A stretch of DNA of 64,000 nt from Hordeum vulgare subsp. vulgare (taxonomy: Eukaryota; Streptophyta; Magnoliopsida; Poales; Poaceae), in contig NC_058522.1 in the NCBI RefSeq assembly GCF_904849725.1, positions 236,629,084 to 236,693,083 of the forward strand, read 5' to 3'. Each line of letters starts with the position of its first letter. Position 1 is the stretch's first letter. This document shows positions 22,956 to 35,104 of the stretch, piece after piece. A program made the position numbers and the translations under genes. The notes beneath the pieces are model-generated. The model had not been told where the DNA came from, made no database searches, and saw only the letters and a list, made by a program, of their open reading frames with translations.

Positions 22956-24790
22956 GTACACGGGTATGGGCACTCCCCTTGGCTTGGTCCAAGCTTGGGG
23001 TAGATGGCCCGGTATCGTATCACCATCACTTTTATTAAATTTGCTTATTTTATTTTGATCCTTAGCGATTTCGTGATTTAGTTGAATAAAATTTTAGTAT
23101 GATCTATTTTTGAGTGCTAGTTTTGTGATCTATTTATCTATGTAATCGAGTGAGAGTTATATAATAAAGTTTAGTTTGAGATTTTTGCTTCTTTACTTTG
23201 TTGTTGCAAACAAAATAAAAAGAAAATAAATGAAAAGGATCCTATGTTGATCTTATGGTAAGTAATGAAATCACATAAGGAAAAGTATAAGTAGTAAAAT
23301 TTATTGGGGATTGACAAACATAGCATTGGTCAATGATGCAATTCATGAGAAATTTAATTAGGGAAGAGAAGATTCACATGCAAATACATTATCTTGTACA
23401 TCTTTTATGATTGTGAGCCCCCATTAAATATTACATGCCAAAATCATTGACGTTGGACAAGGAAGACAATGTAATGATTTATGTTTGTTCATATTCACAT
23501 AGAAGTTATATTGTCATAAATCCTTCAACATGTGGTGCTTGCTCAATATCTTTGCTAGCCAAAAAGTTTGCACTAAGTAGAGATACTACTTATGCATCCA
23601 AAAAACCTAAACCCAAACTCATATTTTGAGAGTCCATCATACCTACCTATGAATTGAGTAAGATCCTTCGAGTAAGTTGTCATCGGTGCACTAAGGCAAT
23701 AAAAATCGCTTGTAAATGTGTTTGATCAATTAGTGTAAAAGAAAATTGAGCGTTGTATGAACTTGTGGTGGCGAAGTAATAAAAGCGATGGACTGCATGA
23801 TAAAGGTTGCTATCATAAGGGGCAATATAATGTGACGTTCTTTTGCATTAAGGGATTTTTCATACAAACCAGAAAGCACATGACAACCTCTGCTTCCCTC
23901 TGTGAAGGGTCTATCTATTACTTTTATGTACTCCCTCCATTTTTATATACAAGGCCACAAACCCATATTACAGGTACCAAGGCAAAAGTTAATGCCTTCT
24001 TATTTGCCGTGTAAATTAATGTGTATTTTTCTCTCTCGTGCACATTAAGCCAATGATCTCACTCCCACATGCATGCAAGGGATGATTAATGTCCTCCTTT
24101 GTTAGTACTACGGGGCAAACACCATTAATATATCATCGATTAGTGTTATTGGCCTTGTATTTGTGCAAATTGTAATTTCGATATTGGCCTTCTATATAAA
24201 AATGGAGGAAGTATTTACTTTTATGCAAGAGTCGAAGTATTTTTCCCTATTCCTTTTTACTTTTACTTTTTGCGAGCATCATGTGGTGAGGAATGGTCTA
24301 GGCACATATATCCCGTTGGATATGAGTGTGCATGAGTTATTATTCTTGACACCACCCTTGAGGTAAATACGTTGGGAGCCAAAACTATAAGCCCCTATCT
24401 TTATATGTGTCCGGTTGAAACTTTTTGCTCATGGGTATGTTGTAAATGTTAGCAATCATAGAATATTAAATGATGGTTGAGTCTGTGGACTTGCCAAAAG
24501 GCTCCAACATGACACCCTTCCTAAAAATATGATGACTTGTAGTTGCAAAGTTGACTCAGAACATAGTTTGTTGGTTTTCAATAAGGTATGTGCTTTATAC
24601 TTCTATGTTGTGATGAATTAGTACTTGTTCATGAGAAGTTATATGAAAATGTCCTTTGACAAAGTTTGTTGCTGCTATGGTAATAATCATGATGCTATTA
24701 TGTCTGTATTTTGTTTTTATCTACACCTCTCTATCAAACCATGTGGACATGTTTTTTGATATCGGCTTTCGCTTGAGGACAAGCGAGGAC
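22956..24790 (+). other. Non-coding 3' internal region of the Athila-like element
   Basis: AT-rich sequence between the accessory ORF and the polypurine tract. No convincing coding sequence; it contains the Stowaway element at 23931-24211. Confidence 0.65.
23931..24211. mobile_element. Stowaway-like MITE (Tc1/Mariner type), 281 bp
   Basis: Terminal inverted repeats CTCCCTCCATTTTTATATA and its near-complement (TATATAAAAATGGAGGAAG), flanked by TA on both sides (23929-23930 and 24212-24213). Ends and TA duplication are diagnostic of grass Stowaway elements. No coding capacity. Confidence 0.9.
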
Positions 24791-24805
24791 TATACTTGGG
24801 GGAGT
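24791..24805 (+). promoter_or_regulatory. Polypurine tract
   Basis: TATACTTGGGGGAGT immediately before the LTR start TGATACG; this is the plus-strand priming site. Confidence 0.85.
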
Positions 24806-25085
24806 TGATACGTCCATTTTGCATCATGATTTCCTATTGTTATTTACAATGTTGTTATGCATAATAATGCTTTATGGAGTAATTATAATGCATTTTCTCT
24901 CATAATATGCAAGGTTTACACAAAGAGGTAGAATGTCGGCAGCTGGAATTCTGGAACTGAAAAAGAATATGAGAGACACCTATTATGCACATCTCCAAAT
25001 AAGTTAAAACTTCACGAAGAATTATTTTGGAATATATATAAAAATTGGAGCAACTAACTACCCTAGGTGGATCACGGATGTGAAA
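24806..25085 (+). repeat. 3' LTR of the Athila-like element, truncated
   Basis: Matches the first part of 15876-17384. It stops at about 25085, where sequence of the second chromovirus LTR begins. Confidence 0.85.
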
Positions 25086-25088
25086 ACT

Positions 25089-25337
25089 AGTTTGTGCCCA
25101 TGTCTTCTTCATTGCATCCAAGAAAATGAAATGAAATCAAAAGCAAAGCAAAGAAAACAAAAGCAAACCCTAACAACTCTATATTCAAAAGCAATTCAAA
25201 TTTGGTGGCAAATTAAAAATTCCAAAATGGCCATTAGAAAAGTTCATCATTTCTGATAAATGTTGAAAACAAAATATCATGGGTGAAATATATTTTCAAA
25301 GTGCTTTTGGCATTTTAAATTAAAGTTAAAAGCTACT
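25089..25337 (+). repeat. LTR-start fragment of the second chromovirus
   Basis: Corresponds to LTR positions about 34-285, compared with 37940-38190. About 200 bp of it is repeated at 26620-26815. The first 33 LTR bases (TGTCACATCC...) are absent. Confidence 0.88.
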
Positions 25338-25338
25338 A

Positions 25339-26619
25339 GGAATGCGGAAATGAACATCCGAACAACATGGTAACAAGCAACTGCTATATATACACCATGG
25401 TTCATACACACCATTACATAGTTCAGTACAACCTTAACCGAAGAGCAAACTACTGAAAAGATGATACTACTCATCAGAGGCTTTCCAAGCTTCCTATACA
25501 TTATTTATCTATGCCTCCGGAATTCATCTCACGACATAAGCATACTCCACAAGACACACAGGACTGTGGAAGTACAGCTACTACCATACTACTCCTCCAC
25601 TCACGGGTTCAGGCATCCGCATAAAACATCTCATAAAGGTTACCTCCATGGCCTGGGAGCTCAACCTGCAGATCAAGAAATACTCGAGCCTGAGACCCCT
25701 CGGAACCGTAAGGACACGGGTGTGGCCTTGGTCCCCTGACTGGTGGTAGTAGAGGTCCCCGAAGAGGGGTAACTCCTCCTATAGCAGGCCAGTCAACATG
25801 AGCCGGAAGATGGGTCCTAACAGGGTTCAGCATCTCCATATCTCCATACCCCGTCTGGACTACAGGTGCCAGCTGTGTCAAGGCCGTCCACAGACGAGCA
25901 CGTGTAGCATAGAGCTCCGTACGAAGGGCACGAGCATCCCTGTCTCTATTCTCTAGCATCTCAGCGGTGGACTGCAGCAGCTAATCCTCCATAGAGGAAT
26001 CAAAGTAGACCCCACTGAGGTATCCTTCTTATCCTGGCTGAGAGGCAGGAACATAACAAAACTCTGAATTCTACAGCAGTGCATCTCTGGCCCTCATAAT
26101 GGTCAAACTGAATAGGCACCATCTTGTACTGCCATGTCAACAGTAACCCCCAATCCATAAGACCAATGGATTGGCTCCTCACCTCCAGGGTAATCTGGGA
26201 ATACCCTAACAGTGCACACATACTGACTCTGATTAAAATCCCGGTATTTCTCCTCCACTGTATACTCTGGGTACGAGCGGTAACCGGCTACTGACATCAT
26301 TTTGATTAGCATGGCCGTGTGACCCGGCACATCTATGCACCTAGTCAGACGGACCACCTGACGAGAAAGACGGTGAGGCATCTGAAAATAGAGAGTAATG
26401 CAAAGGCATTAGAGCTCTGAAGACAAAATTGGGCACCATAACGGGTGTAAATGCTCAAAACAATTTTGAGACAACCCTCAAAATATAGAATAGCATAACC
26501 ACTCAACTATCAAGTTCAATTCCATGGTCATCAAAACTTACTTTCTTTTCCTTGGAATAAAAGAAACCCAGAGTAACTCTGGACTAGTTATCCTATAATC
26601 TACCGATCAGCAATACACG
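25339..26619 (-). repeat. Inverted copy of internal region 32091-33374
   Basis: Reverse complement of the pre-gag internal region, nearly full length (1281 against 1284 bp). Junctions are sharp: ..AGCTACT/AGGAATGCGG.. at about 25337 and ..CAATACACG/CAAAAGC.. at 26619. Confidence 0.92.
25609..26381 (-). pseudogene. Inverted second copy of the pre-gag ORF
   Basis: Encodes the same protein as 32330-33103 but on the minus strand. The start is MPHRLSRQVVRLTRCID at 26381. Frame changes near 26100 and 25990 and a stop near 25983 break it. Its last third (25609-25959) is fully open and reads Gln and Arg where the plus-strand copy has stop codons, which shows that the ancestral frame ran to the common end YEMFYADA. 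See the entry at 32330 for protein features. Confidence 0.75.
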
Positions 26620-29600
26620 CAAAAGCAATGCAAAGAAAACAAAAGCAAACCCTAACAACTCTATATTCAAAAGCAATTCAAATTTGGTGGCAAATTAAAA
26701 ATTCCAAAATGGCCATTAGAAAAGTTCATCATTTCTGATAAATGTTGAAAACAACATATCACGGGTGAAATATATTTTCAAAGTGCTTTTGGCATTTTAA
26801 ATTAAAGTTAAAAGCTACTGAAATCAACTATATAATTGATTTAAAATAATCCAAAGTTTTCAAAAATGTTGAAACTTTTATATATGTTTGGAAATATTCC
26901 AAATAACACTTCAGCATGTTTCAAACTATTTTAGGAATAGTTTGGAGCCAAAAATAAAACAAAACCATATCAGAAATGTTTTAACAGAAACAGAAAAGAG
27001 AAAAAAATAGAAAAAGAGTTATCACACGCTTACCTGGCCCAGGCCAAGCTCGCCCTGTCGTCTACCTTCTACCTTCTACCTACGTGCATGCCTGGCCACC
27101 GTTTCGCGCTGGCGAGGAAGGATAAGCCTCCCGCGACCTCCTCCCGTGCTTTCCCCCTCCTCATTCGCCCCCTGTTCTCCCTTCTCTCGGTCGCCATTAG
27201 AGCCCGAACTGAGCTCGAGCTCGCCGTCGCTCCAGCCCCTCCCCCTCTCACTTGAGCTGCGCAATAGCTTCGCCTTGGTCTCCTGAAGCTCTCCAACCAG
27301 ACGCTCAACACCGAGAACCCCTGAGACGCCGTGACGCCATCGTCTTCAACCTCTGATCCCCGGAGCTCGCCGACGTCGTTCTTCCTCCTCAGACCGTCCC
27401 CGAGCCCGCTCTCGTCGCCTCTGCACTCCTTGTGAGATCAGGGTGCTTAACCCCTCATTTTCCCCTTAGATCCCGAGCTCTAGGCCCCGATTCCACCGGT
27501 GCCCGACAAGATCCGCCGTGGGACCTCGTCATCGGTAGCTCTCCGATGATCGGCTGGTCATTCTGAGGCCACGAGCAGCATTAGTGCGTCGCATGGATGA
27601 CGTAGGAGCTAAGCCCTGACCCTCCTAACCTCTGGATCAATGATCTCGATGGTGCCCGAACTCCGGCAGCCGCTGAGCTCGTCACCGGCGTCATCTTCGG
27701 TGGTTTCAGCCCCTGTTCTTTGCAAAAATGGATCTGCGATCGAGCGGTCGATCGTGTGGTGCCCTCCGCCGTGCGTTTGATCACCGGAATAGCAAACCCG
27801 AGGCCCTCCGCCGTTCTGGCGGTCGCCGGAGCCTCGCCGCCGGTGGGTTTGACTCCCCCGAGTCTTTCGCAAATGGGGCCAGCCCCTTGACTAATTAAGT
27901 TTAGTCAAAACAAAAATAAAAATTATATTAAAAGTTAAATAGTCACTGACATGTGGGTCCAGCTCCGTTAATTAGCTCATTAAGTTTAACTTAATCTAAA
28001 AACTGGCCAGAGTCACTGACCGGTGGGTCCCACTAGTCAGGTTTGACTTTCAACGGCCAGCTGACCTGCTGATGTCATGCTAATGCAATAAATCTAATTC
28101 TGGTTTTAATATAATTCCAGAATAATTGCAAAACTCTGGAAATTCATAGAAATTTGAATATAACTCCAAATCAGACAAATAATATATGCAAAATGACCAG
28201 AAAAATTCAATGAACACAATGGTGCTACTTTCATGCATGAAAAACAAAGTTATGAAACAGCATCAGGTCAAATCAATTAAATGCTTAAGATAAATATGCC
28301 ATTTCAAATAATATTTGAAATTGGATTTCAAACGAGATGCAAACTAAGCTTTCACCAACCACATTGAATCTTATCACCTTTCATTTCATGCCATGTTCAT
28401 GCATCATAACTGTTGCATATGATTGTTAATAATTGTATGTTGTTATTCGGTAGGCCCCGCCCCTTCGGATACGACTGATTATCCGACTGACACATATCAC
28501 CACTCTGCTGAGCAACAAGGCAAGCAACAATTTTGATCATCCCGATAAATCCCATGTTCTCCCTCCTGCTCTTACTTATTGCATTAGGTCAAAATGCTTT
28601 CAATGCTTTTACCACGTTAGTTGAACCCATTCCTTTGCATGACCTGTCTTTGTCATAGTAATTAGCTAAACCTTGCAACCTAGCATACCTGGTAGATGCT
28701 TGAGCCATGATGTGTCTTATCATGCTATGCTTAGAGTTGTGTATGGTCTGTCATCTGGGTGATGAACAGGATCGTGAGAATGTGTTCAGTTAATAAAGGT
28801 TGTGTGTTGAACCTGATTTGGTAAAGGTACCGGTGAAAGGTTGTGTAGGAGTACATGGTGGGTTGTTTCATTGGAACCATCCTTAGGAACTAAGTTCCGT
28901 GTATGTAATCCAAGACAAGATACTACCACATGCTGGGCCCTGAAATATGACCCCGCTCGACTTATTAATCCCCTAGTACTCGGTCTAGTAGTTGCAAGTA
29001 GTTTCTGGTGTTTATAGTCATGCTGGAGGTCGTGCATAGTGCTGACCTTGGAGGTTGGCTATGATGCGGTAGGCAGTGGCACGGTGTACCAAGTGGCACC
29101 CGGATGGTGGGCTTGGGGACCCTGCCCACATCTTTTGGGGCCGTGGCGGAAACCTCGGCCGGACTTCCGTGCGGGTTACCCTCAGATAGGCGATAAACCT
29201 GGACTAGGTATTAGCGTGGTTAACGGTCATGGCCGACTACCTCGCTGGGCTTCCGTTTGAAGGTTGTCGAGGTGCATGACGTGCACATAGAGATAAGTGG
29301 CGAGAGCATGTGTGAAGAAGTACACCCCTGTAGGGTTATGATCTATTCGAATAGCCGCGTCCGCGGATATGGACTACTTGGAAACATATGTTGTTCATAG
29401 ACAACTATAATGGCTACTCATAAAAATGGCAAGATAAGTGTGAGTGTCGTGGATGGCATTTCCGTAGGGAGACGGAATGATTCCACGATGGTGTATTGGT
29501 TTTGTGTTAATGGACTCGCGTGCGAGAAAACAAAGTTTTCAAAACTATTTAAAATTGTAGTTGTCTAGCCAAGAGTCAAAGTTGGCTTTCTGCATGAACC

Positions 29601-31883
29601 CCACAACTCCGTGTTGATACATTGCATGAGTAGATAGATTATTCTAAAGTCTTGTTGAGTACTTTTGTACTCATGTTTGCCTAATAAATTGTTGCAGAGG
29701 TTGTTAATGACCCTAATGGTGGGTTCTATCTAGACGTTGACGACGACGAGTAGCTGGTGTTCGAGCTACGATCTGGCCCTAGGTTGGGTCTGTAGATAGT
29801 CAGGCCAAGTGCCTTTTACCTTTCATTTGTGTGTACTCGGACAGTTTTAATCTTCTGCTGGCTTGTAAGACTTGTTTGAATGACTTGTGATGATGGGTCG
29901 TGAGACCCCTATCTGTGTACTATTATGTGTGAGGCTATTCCAAGCCTTCTAAATAAAGTTTGTATGTTTATGGTTACGTTGTGATGCCATCGATGTATCT
30001 ATGCATATCGGGTATGCCATGCGTACGTGTGTTGTACCTGATATGTATGGGGTTCGAACACCTAGTCGTATGCCTTAGTAGCACTCCTTACGGGGAAATG
30101 TCCCTTTGTGTTCCACCGAGCCATGGTAGTTCGCTACTGCTCCGGACACATTGGTTGACCGGCATGTGTCCTTCTTAGCTGTTGTGTCTATCCCTTTGGA
30201 GAAATGTCACGCGGTGTAACGGAGTCCTTGTAGCTTGCTACGACTCGTCTACACTCGCTGATGACCGACACCTGCCTTGCTGGGTCATGTATGCTTGTCC
30301 CTTTACGGAACTGTCACTTGATTTTATGACTAGACATGTCGACCCGGGTTCTTTGACATCGGAATGATAGTGACACAATTGCATACGCGAGTCAAAAGGC
30401 GCAAATGGTCTCAGTTAAGGTAAGGTTGTAGCCATGGGGATAACCGTGCGTGAGACCGCAAAGAGATGTGATGTGTTATAGGCTGGATTCCTATGGCTTA
30501 GGATCGGGGTGCGGAAACCTCGGCCGGACTTCCGTGCGGGTTACCCTCAGATAGGCGATAAACTTGGACTAGGTATTAGCGTGGTTAACGGTCGTGGCCG
30601 ACTCCCTTGTTGGGCTTCGGTTTGAAGGTTGCCGAGGTACATGACGTGCACATAGCGATAAGTGGCGAGAGCGTGTGTGAAGAAGTACACCCCTGCAGGG
30701 TTATGATCTATTCGAATAGCCGCGTTCGCGGATATGGACTACTTGGAAACATATGTTGTTCATAGACAACTATAATGGCTACTCATAAAAATGGCAAGAT
30801 AGATGTGAGTGTCGTGGATGGCATTTCCATAGGGAGACGGAATGATTCCACGATGGTGTATTGTTGTGGTGTTAATGGACTCGCGTGCGAGAAAACAAAG
30901 TTGTCAAAACTATTTAAAATTGTAGTTGTCTAGCCAAGAGTCAAAGTTGGCTTTCTGCATGAACCCCACAACTCCGTGTTGATACATTGCATGAGTAGAT
31001 AGATTATTCTAAAGTCTTGTTGAGTACTTTTGTACTCACGTTTGCCTAATAAATTGTTGTAGAGGTTGTTAATGACCCTAATGGTGGGTTCTATCTAGAC
31101 GTTGACGACGACGAGTAGCTGGTGTCCCAGCTACGATCTGGCCCTAGGTTGGGTCTGTAGATAGTCAGGCCATGTGCCTTTTACCTTTCCATCTATCTGT
31201 ACTCAGACAGTTTTAATCTTCCGCTGGCTTGTAAGACTTGTTTGAATGACTTGTGATGATGGGTCGTGAGACCCCTATTTGTGTAATATTATGTGTGAGG
31301 CTCTTCCGAGCCTTCTAAATAAAGTTTGTATGTTTATGGTTACGTTATGATGCCATCGATGTATCTATGCATATCGGGTATGCCATGCATACGTGTGTTG
31401 TACCTGATATGTATGGGGTTCGAACACCTAGTCGTATGCCTTAGTAGCACTCCTTACGGGGAAATGTCCCTTTGTGTTCCACCGAGCCATGGTAGTTCGC
31501 TACTGCTCCGGACACATTGGTTGACCGGCATGTGTCCTTCTTAGTTGTTGTGTCTGTCCCTTTGGAGAAATGTCACGCGGTGTAATGGAGTCCTTTTAGC
31601 TTGCTACGACTCGCCTACACTCGCTGATGACCGACACGTGCCTTGCTGGGTCATGTATGCATGTCCCTGTACGGAACTGCCACTTGAGTTTATGACTAGA
31701 CATGTCGAGCCGGGTTCTTTGACATCGGAATGATAGTGACAGAATTGCATACGTGAGTCAAAAGGCGCAAGCGGTCCCGGCTAAGGTAAGGCTGCAGCCG
31801 TGGGGATAACCGTGCGTGAGACCGCAAAGAGATGTGATGTGTTACACGCTGGATTCCTATGGCTTAGGATCGGGGTCCCGACA
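26620..31883 (+). repeat. Main 5' LTR of the second chromovirus, with internal duplication
   Basis: Aligns with 37989-41952 but lacks the first 82 LTR bases and carries a 1365-bp tandem duplication. Ends GGGGTCCCGACA like the 3' LTR. A GC-rich island at about 27,040-27,890 is shared with 38,390-39,310. AATAAA polyadenylation-like signals occur near 29952 and in the duplicated copy near 31317. ORFs such as 29960-30178 have no recognisable features. Confidence 0.9.
29146..31875 (+). repeat. Direct tandem duplication within the 5' LTR, period 1365 bp
   Basis: Unit 1 is 29146-30510 and unit 2 is 30511 to about 31875. Both start GCGGAAACCTCGGCCGG. The 3' LTR has only one copy (from about 40583). 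The junction at 30510/30511 joins the LTR-terminal GGATCGGGGT to the unit start. Confidence 0.9.
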
Positions 31884-31887
31884 GCGT

Positions 31888-31899
31888 TGGTAACAGATC
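31888..31899 (+). promoter_or_regulatory. Primer-binding site of the second chromovirus (degenerate)
   Basis: TGGTAACAGATC four bases after the LTR end. Resembles the initiator-Met type TGGTATCAGAGC with two changes. Confidence 0.65.
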
Positions 31900-32329
31900 A
31901 TGACTGACTGTAGGATTACCAAGCCAAACTAGTCGAAGTTGAGTCTAGAATTGCTTTACTTATATATAAGGGAATTGTTTGTGGAAGGGAACGTAATATT
32001 CTTGCTTCTCTTCTGAGGTCATTCTATTCTGGTCATCTTCGTCTTTTCTGCGGGGATTAAGAACTAGGTTGCTTATCTTTCTCTGAGGATCGTGTATTGC
32101 TGATCGGTAGATTATAGGACAACGAGTCGAGAGTTACTCCGGGTTTCTTTTATTCCAAGGAAAAGAAAGTAAGTTTGATGACCATGGAATTGAACTTGAT
32201 AGTTGAGTGGTTATGCTATTCTATCTTTTGAGGGTTGTCTCAAAAAAAAAATTTGAGCATTTACAGCTATTATGCTGCCCAATTTTGTCTTCAGGGCTCT
32301 AATGCCTTTGCATTACTCTCTATTTTCAT

Positions 32330-33103
32330 ATGCCTGGCCGTCTTTCTCGTGAGGCGGTCCGTCTGACTAGGTGCATTGATGTGTCGGGTCACACGGCCAT
32401 GCTAGTCAGAATGATGTCAGTAGCCATTAACCGCTGGTACCCAGAGTATACAGTGGAGGAGCAGTACTGGGATTTTAATCAGAGTCAGTATTTGTGCACT
32501 GTTAGGCTATTCCCAGATTACCCTGGAGCTGAGGAGCCGATCCATTGGTCTTATGGATTGGGGGTTACTATTGACATGGCAGTACAAGATGCTGCCTATT
32601 CAATGTTGACCATTATGAGGGCGAGACATGCACTGCTGCAGAATTCAGAGTTTTGCTATGTTCCCGCCTCTCAGCCAGGAGAAGAAGGATACCTCACTGG
32701 GGTCTACTTTGATTCCTCTATGGAGGATCCGCTGCTGCAGTCCACCACTAAGATGCTAGAGAATAGAGAGAGGGATGCCCGTGCCCTTCGTATGGAGCTC
32801 TATGCTACACGTGCCCGTCTGTGGACGGTCTTGACACAGCTGGCACCTGTAGTCTAGACAGCGTATGGAGATATGGAGATGTTGAACCCTGTTAGGACCC
32901 ATCTTCCGGCTCATGTTGATTGGCCTACTATAGGAGGAGTTACCCCTCTTCGGGGACCTCTACTACCACCAGTCAGGGGACCAAGGCCACACCCGTGTCC
33001 TTACGGTTCCGAGGGGTCTCAGGCTTGAGTATTTCCTGATCCGCAAGTTGAGCTCCGAGGCCATTGAGGCAACCTTTATGAGATGTTTTACGCGGATGCC
33101 TGA
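32330..33103 (+). pseudogene. Extra ORF between 5' LTR and gag, function unknown
   Basis: A 257-codon sense-strand frame from ATG 32330 to TGA 33101-33103, in a different frame from gag, which starts 347 bp later. It is open for 175 codons, then has stops at 32855-32857 (TAG), 33026-33028 (TGA) and 33065-33067 (TGA). The inverted copy at 25609-25959 reads Gln, Arg and Gly at these places. The N-terminal half is compact, with aromatic residues (RWYPEYTVEEQYWDFNQSQY, then PIHWSYGLGVTIDMAVQDA). A helical, Arg-rich stretch follows (ENRERDARALRMELYATRAR), then a proline/glycine-rich tail (LRGPLLPPVRGPRP). I see no gag, pol or membrane motif. Additional ORFs are known in plant Ty3/gypsy elements; I cannot assign this one to a family. 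Confidence 0.65.
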
Positions 33104-33449
33104 ACCCGTGAGTGGAGGAGTAGTATGGTAGTAGTTGTACTTCCACAGTCATGTGTGTCTTGTGGAGTATGCTTATGTCGTGAGATGAATTCCGGAGGCA
33201 TAGATAAATAATGTATAGGAAGCTTGGAAAGCCTCTCATGAGTAGTATCATCTTTTCAGTAGTTTGCTCTTCGGTTAAGGTTGTACTGAACTATGTAATG
33301 GTGTGTATGAACCATGGTGTATATATAGCAGTTGCTTGTTACCATGTTGTTCGGATGTTCATTTCCGCATTCCATGTGTTCTGTGCATTCTTAATCCATA
33401 GCTGGTATTGATGTTGATATTGGTCTAAGCTGTGAGTTTGTTTGTCAGG

Positions 33450-34560
33450 ATGGTGTTCACCTGGCTGAACCGTGCCCCTGCCCATGAGCAGGGAGAGGGT
33501 AGTCAAGCACCGCAGGAGGAATTGCCTCACCCGCCTTCCTTGGTGAAAGTTATGCTTGAGGCGGAAAGAAATAAAAGGGAGACCAACCATCTGCTAGAGC
33601 GTATTGAGCAAAATACGGCTCGTCGGCTGAGGAATGATGCAGTGTCCCTCAATGACTTCGTAAAGCTGAATCCTCCGAAGTTCCATCACTCCGTCGATCC
33701 TCTCGACGTCGATGACTAGTTGTGGAGTATATCGCGCAAGATTCGCTCTGCCAATGTTTCTGAGGCCGACAAGGTTACCTTTGCAGCGTACTTTCTGGAA
33801 GGACCCGCCAGTCTGTGGTGGGAAAACTTGGAAGCTATGCGTCCTGCCGGACCAGCAGCCACATGGGCAGACTTAAGTGCAGCCTTCCGTGTGCACCATA
33901 TTCCAGAGGGTCTCATGGACCGTAAGCAAGAGGAATTATGTGCCTTCAACCAGGGAAAATTGACCGTGGATGCTTAAAGCCGAGAGTTCGGTAACCTCGT
34001 CCGCTATGCAAGTGAACACGTGTCAAGTGATGCCAAGAAGCAAGCAAGATTCCGCAAGGGTCTGAGCCCTGAACTTCGTCGTGACTTGCGCCTCCACGGA
34101 TGTACAAGCTTTCAAGCTCTTGTCAACTAGGCGATCAGTGCCGAAAGTGGTCATACCGATTATGAAGCCACGAAGAAGCACTCCCGTGACTCTGGCTCGT
34201 CATCTGGTTTCGCGTTTCCAAAACGCGGGCTGTGGGTTCCAAATAGCTCTCTGCCGCCAAGATATACCCCGAGGCCATCCTATGTGGCGCCTCAAGCGAA
34301 TCAGACCAACCCTCCAACAAAAACCTATGGTGGTCCAGCTAGCAATGGTGCACCACGTGCCAATCAGGTGGTCTGTTACAAGTGCGGAGAACCAGGGCAC
34401 TACTCACGAGAGTGTCCTCAGAATATGGGTGCCAAGCAACCTGGAAAGTCCGTTGGGCAAGGCAAGTCGGGCAAAGCTTACTATGTGAAGCCAACTCCTG
34501 CACGTGGTCGCGTGAACTATGTTTCAGCAGAAGAAGCTGCAGAGGATCCCGACGTCATAT
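33450..34560 (+). pseudogene. Gag of the second chromovirus
   Basis: Start at ATG 33450 (MVFTWLNRAP). The capsid core includes LNDFVKLNPPKFHHSVDPLD near 33650, VTFAAYFLEGPASLWWEN near 33775, and FRKGLSPELRRDL near 34050. A CX2CX4HX4C zinc knuckle lies at 34374-34415 (CYKCGEPGHYSREC). Stops at 33717-33719 (Trp site), 33975-33977 and 34128-34130 interrupt a frame that otherwise continues straight into protease. It would package the element RNA; non-functional as it stands. Confidence 0.9.
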
Positions 34561-35087
34561 TCGGTACGCTCCTTGTCAATCATCACCCAGCGTCTGTTCT
34601 TTTTGACACTGGGTCATCTCATTCTTTCATTTCAGAAAGTTATGCACAGTTGCATAACATGTCCTTTTGTGATATGCCAATTACATTGGTTGTCCAAACC
34701 CCTGGTAGTAAGTGGCAAACCTCCAGGATAACCTATGACAATGAAATTCTAGTAGACAGGCTAATTTTTCTAGCATCTTTGATAGCCCTGAAATCTTCGA
34801 ATATCAATATCATCTTGGGTATGGACTGCATGTCAGCTCATTATGCCAAGATTGATACCCATTCAAGAAATGTTCAGCTTACCCATCCCTCGGGGGAGAT
34901 AGTTAATGTCTATACTCGAGTTTCCAAATGCCAACTTTATTCCCTCAATGCAAATCCTCTTCCAGAACTTGAAGACATTCCGGTAGTCCGTGACTTTTCG
35001 GATGTTTTTCCAAAAGAACTGCCAGGAATTCCACTTGACAGGGATGTAGAGTTTGTGATAGACCTTGTTCCGGGAACTGTTCAATAG
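34561..35087 (+). pseudogene. Aspartic protease of the second chromovirus
   Basis: Same frame as gag. The active site DTG is at 34605-34613 within VLFDTGSSHSFIS, and INIILGMDCM follows near 34805. The protease core is intact, unlike that of the first chromovirus. The frame ends at a TAG at 35085-35087. The downstream RT is in another frame, consistent with a one-base deletion near 35083, because the expected polyprotein linker resumes directly in the next frame. Confidence 0.9.
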
Positions 35088-35104
35088 CCAGAAGTCCTTA
35101 TAAG

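Larger units (their letters stand above)
15876..25085 (+). mobile_element. Athila-like Ty3/gypsy element with truncated 3' LTR
   Basis: 5' LTR 15876-17384, tRNA-Asp-type primer site, gag, protease, reverse transcriptase, RNase H, integrase, an extra ORF, a long non-coding tail with a Stowaway element, polypurine tract, then 280 bp of 3' LTR. The two LTR starts align but differ clearly (on the order of 10-15% by eye), so it is older than the chromoviruses. The 3' LTR ends where the second chromovirus begins. Confidence 0.88.

Noticed and set aside
25068..25084. 17-bp near-inverted match to the LTR start of the second chromovirus, just before 25089
   Set aside because: The same stretch also aligns loosely with the Athila-like LTR near 16135-16155, so it is probably just the end of that LTR; too short to support a fold-back event.
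29960..31733. Repeated short ORFs starting MYVYGYV or MLCLSLW in the second chromovirus LTR
   Set aside because: They recur only because the LTR and its duplication recur. The products have no domain features.
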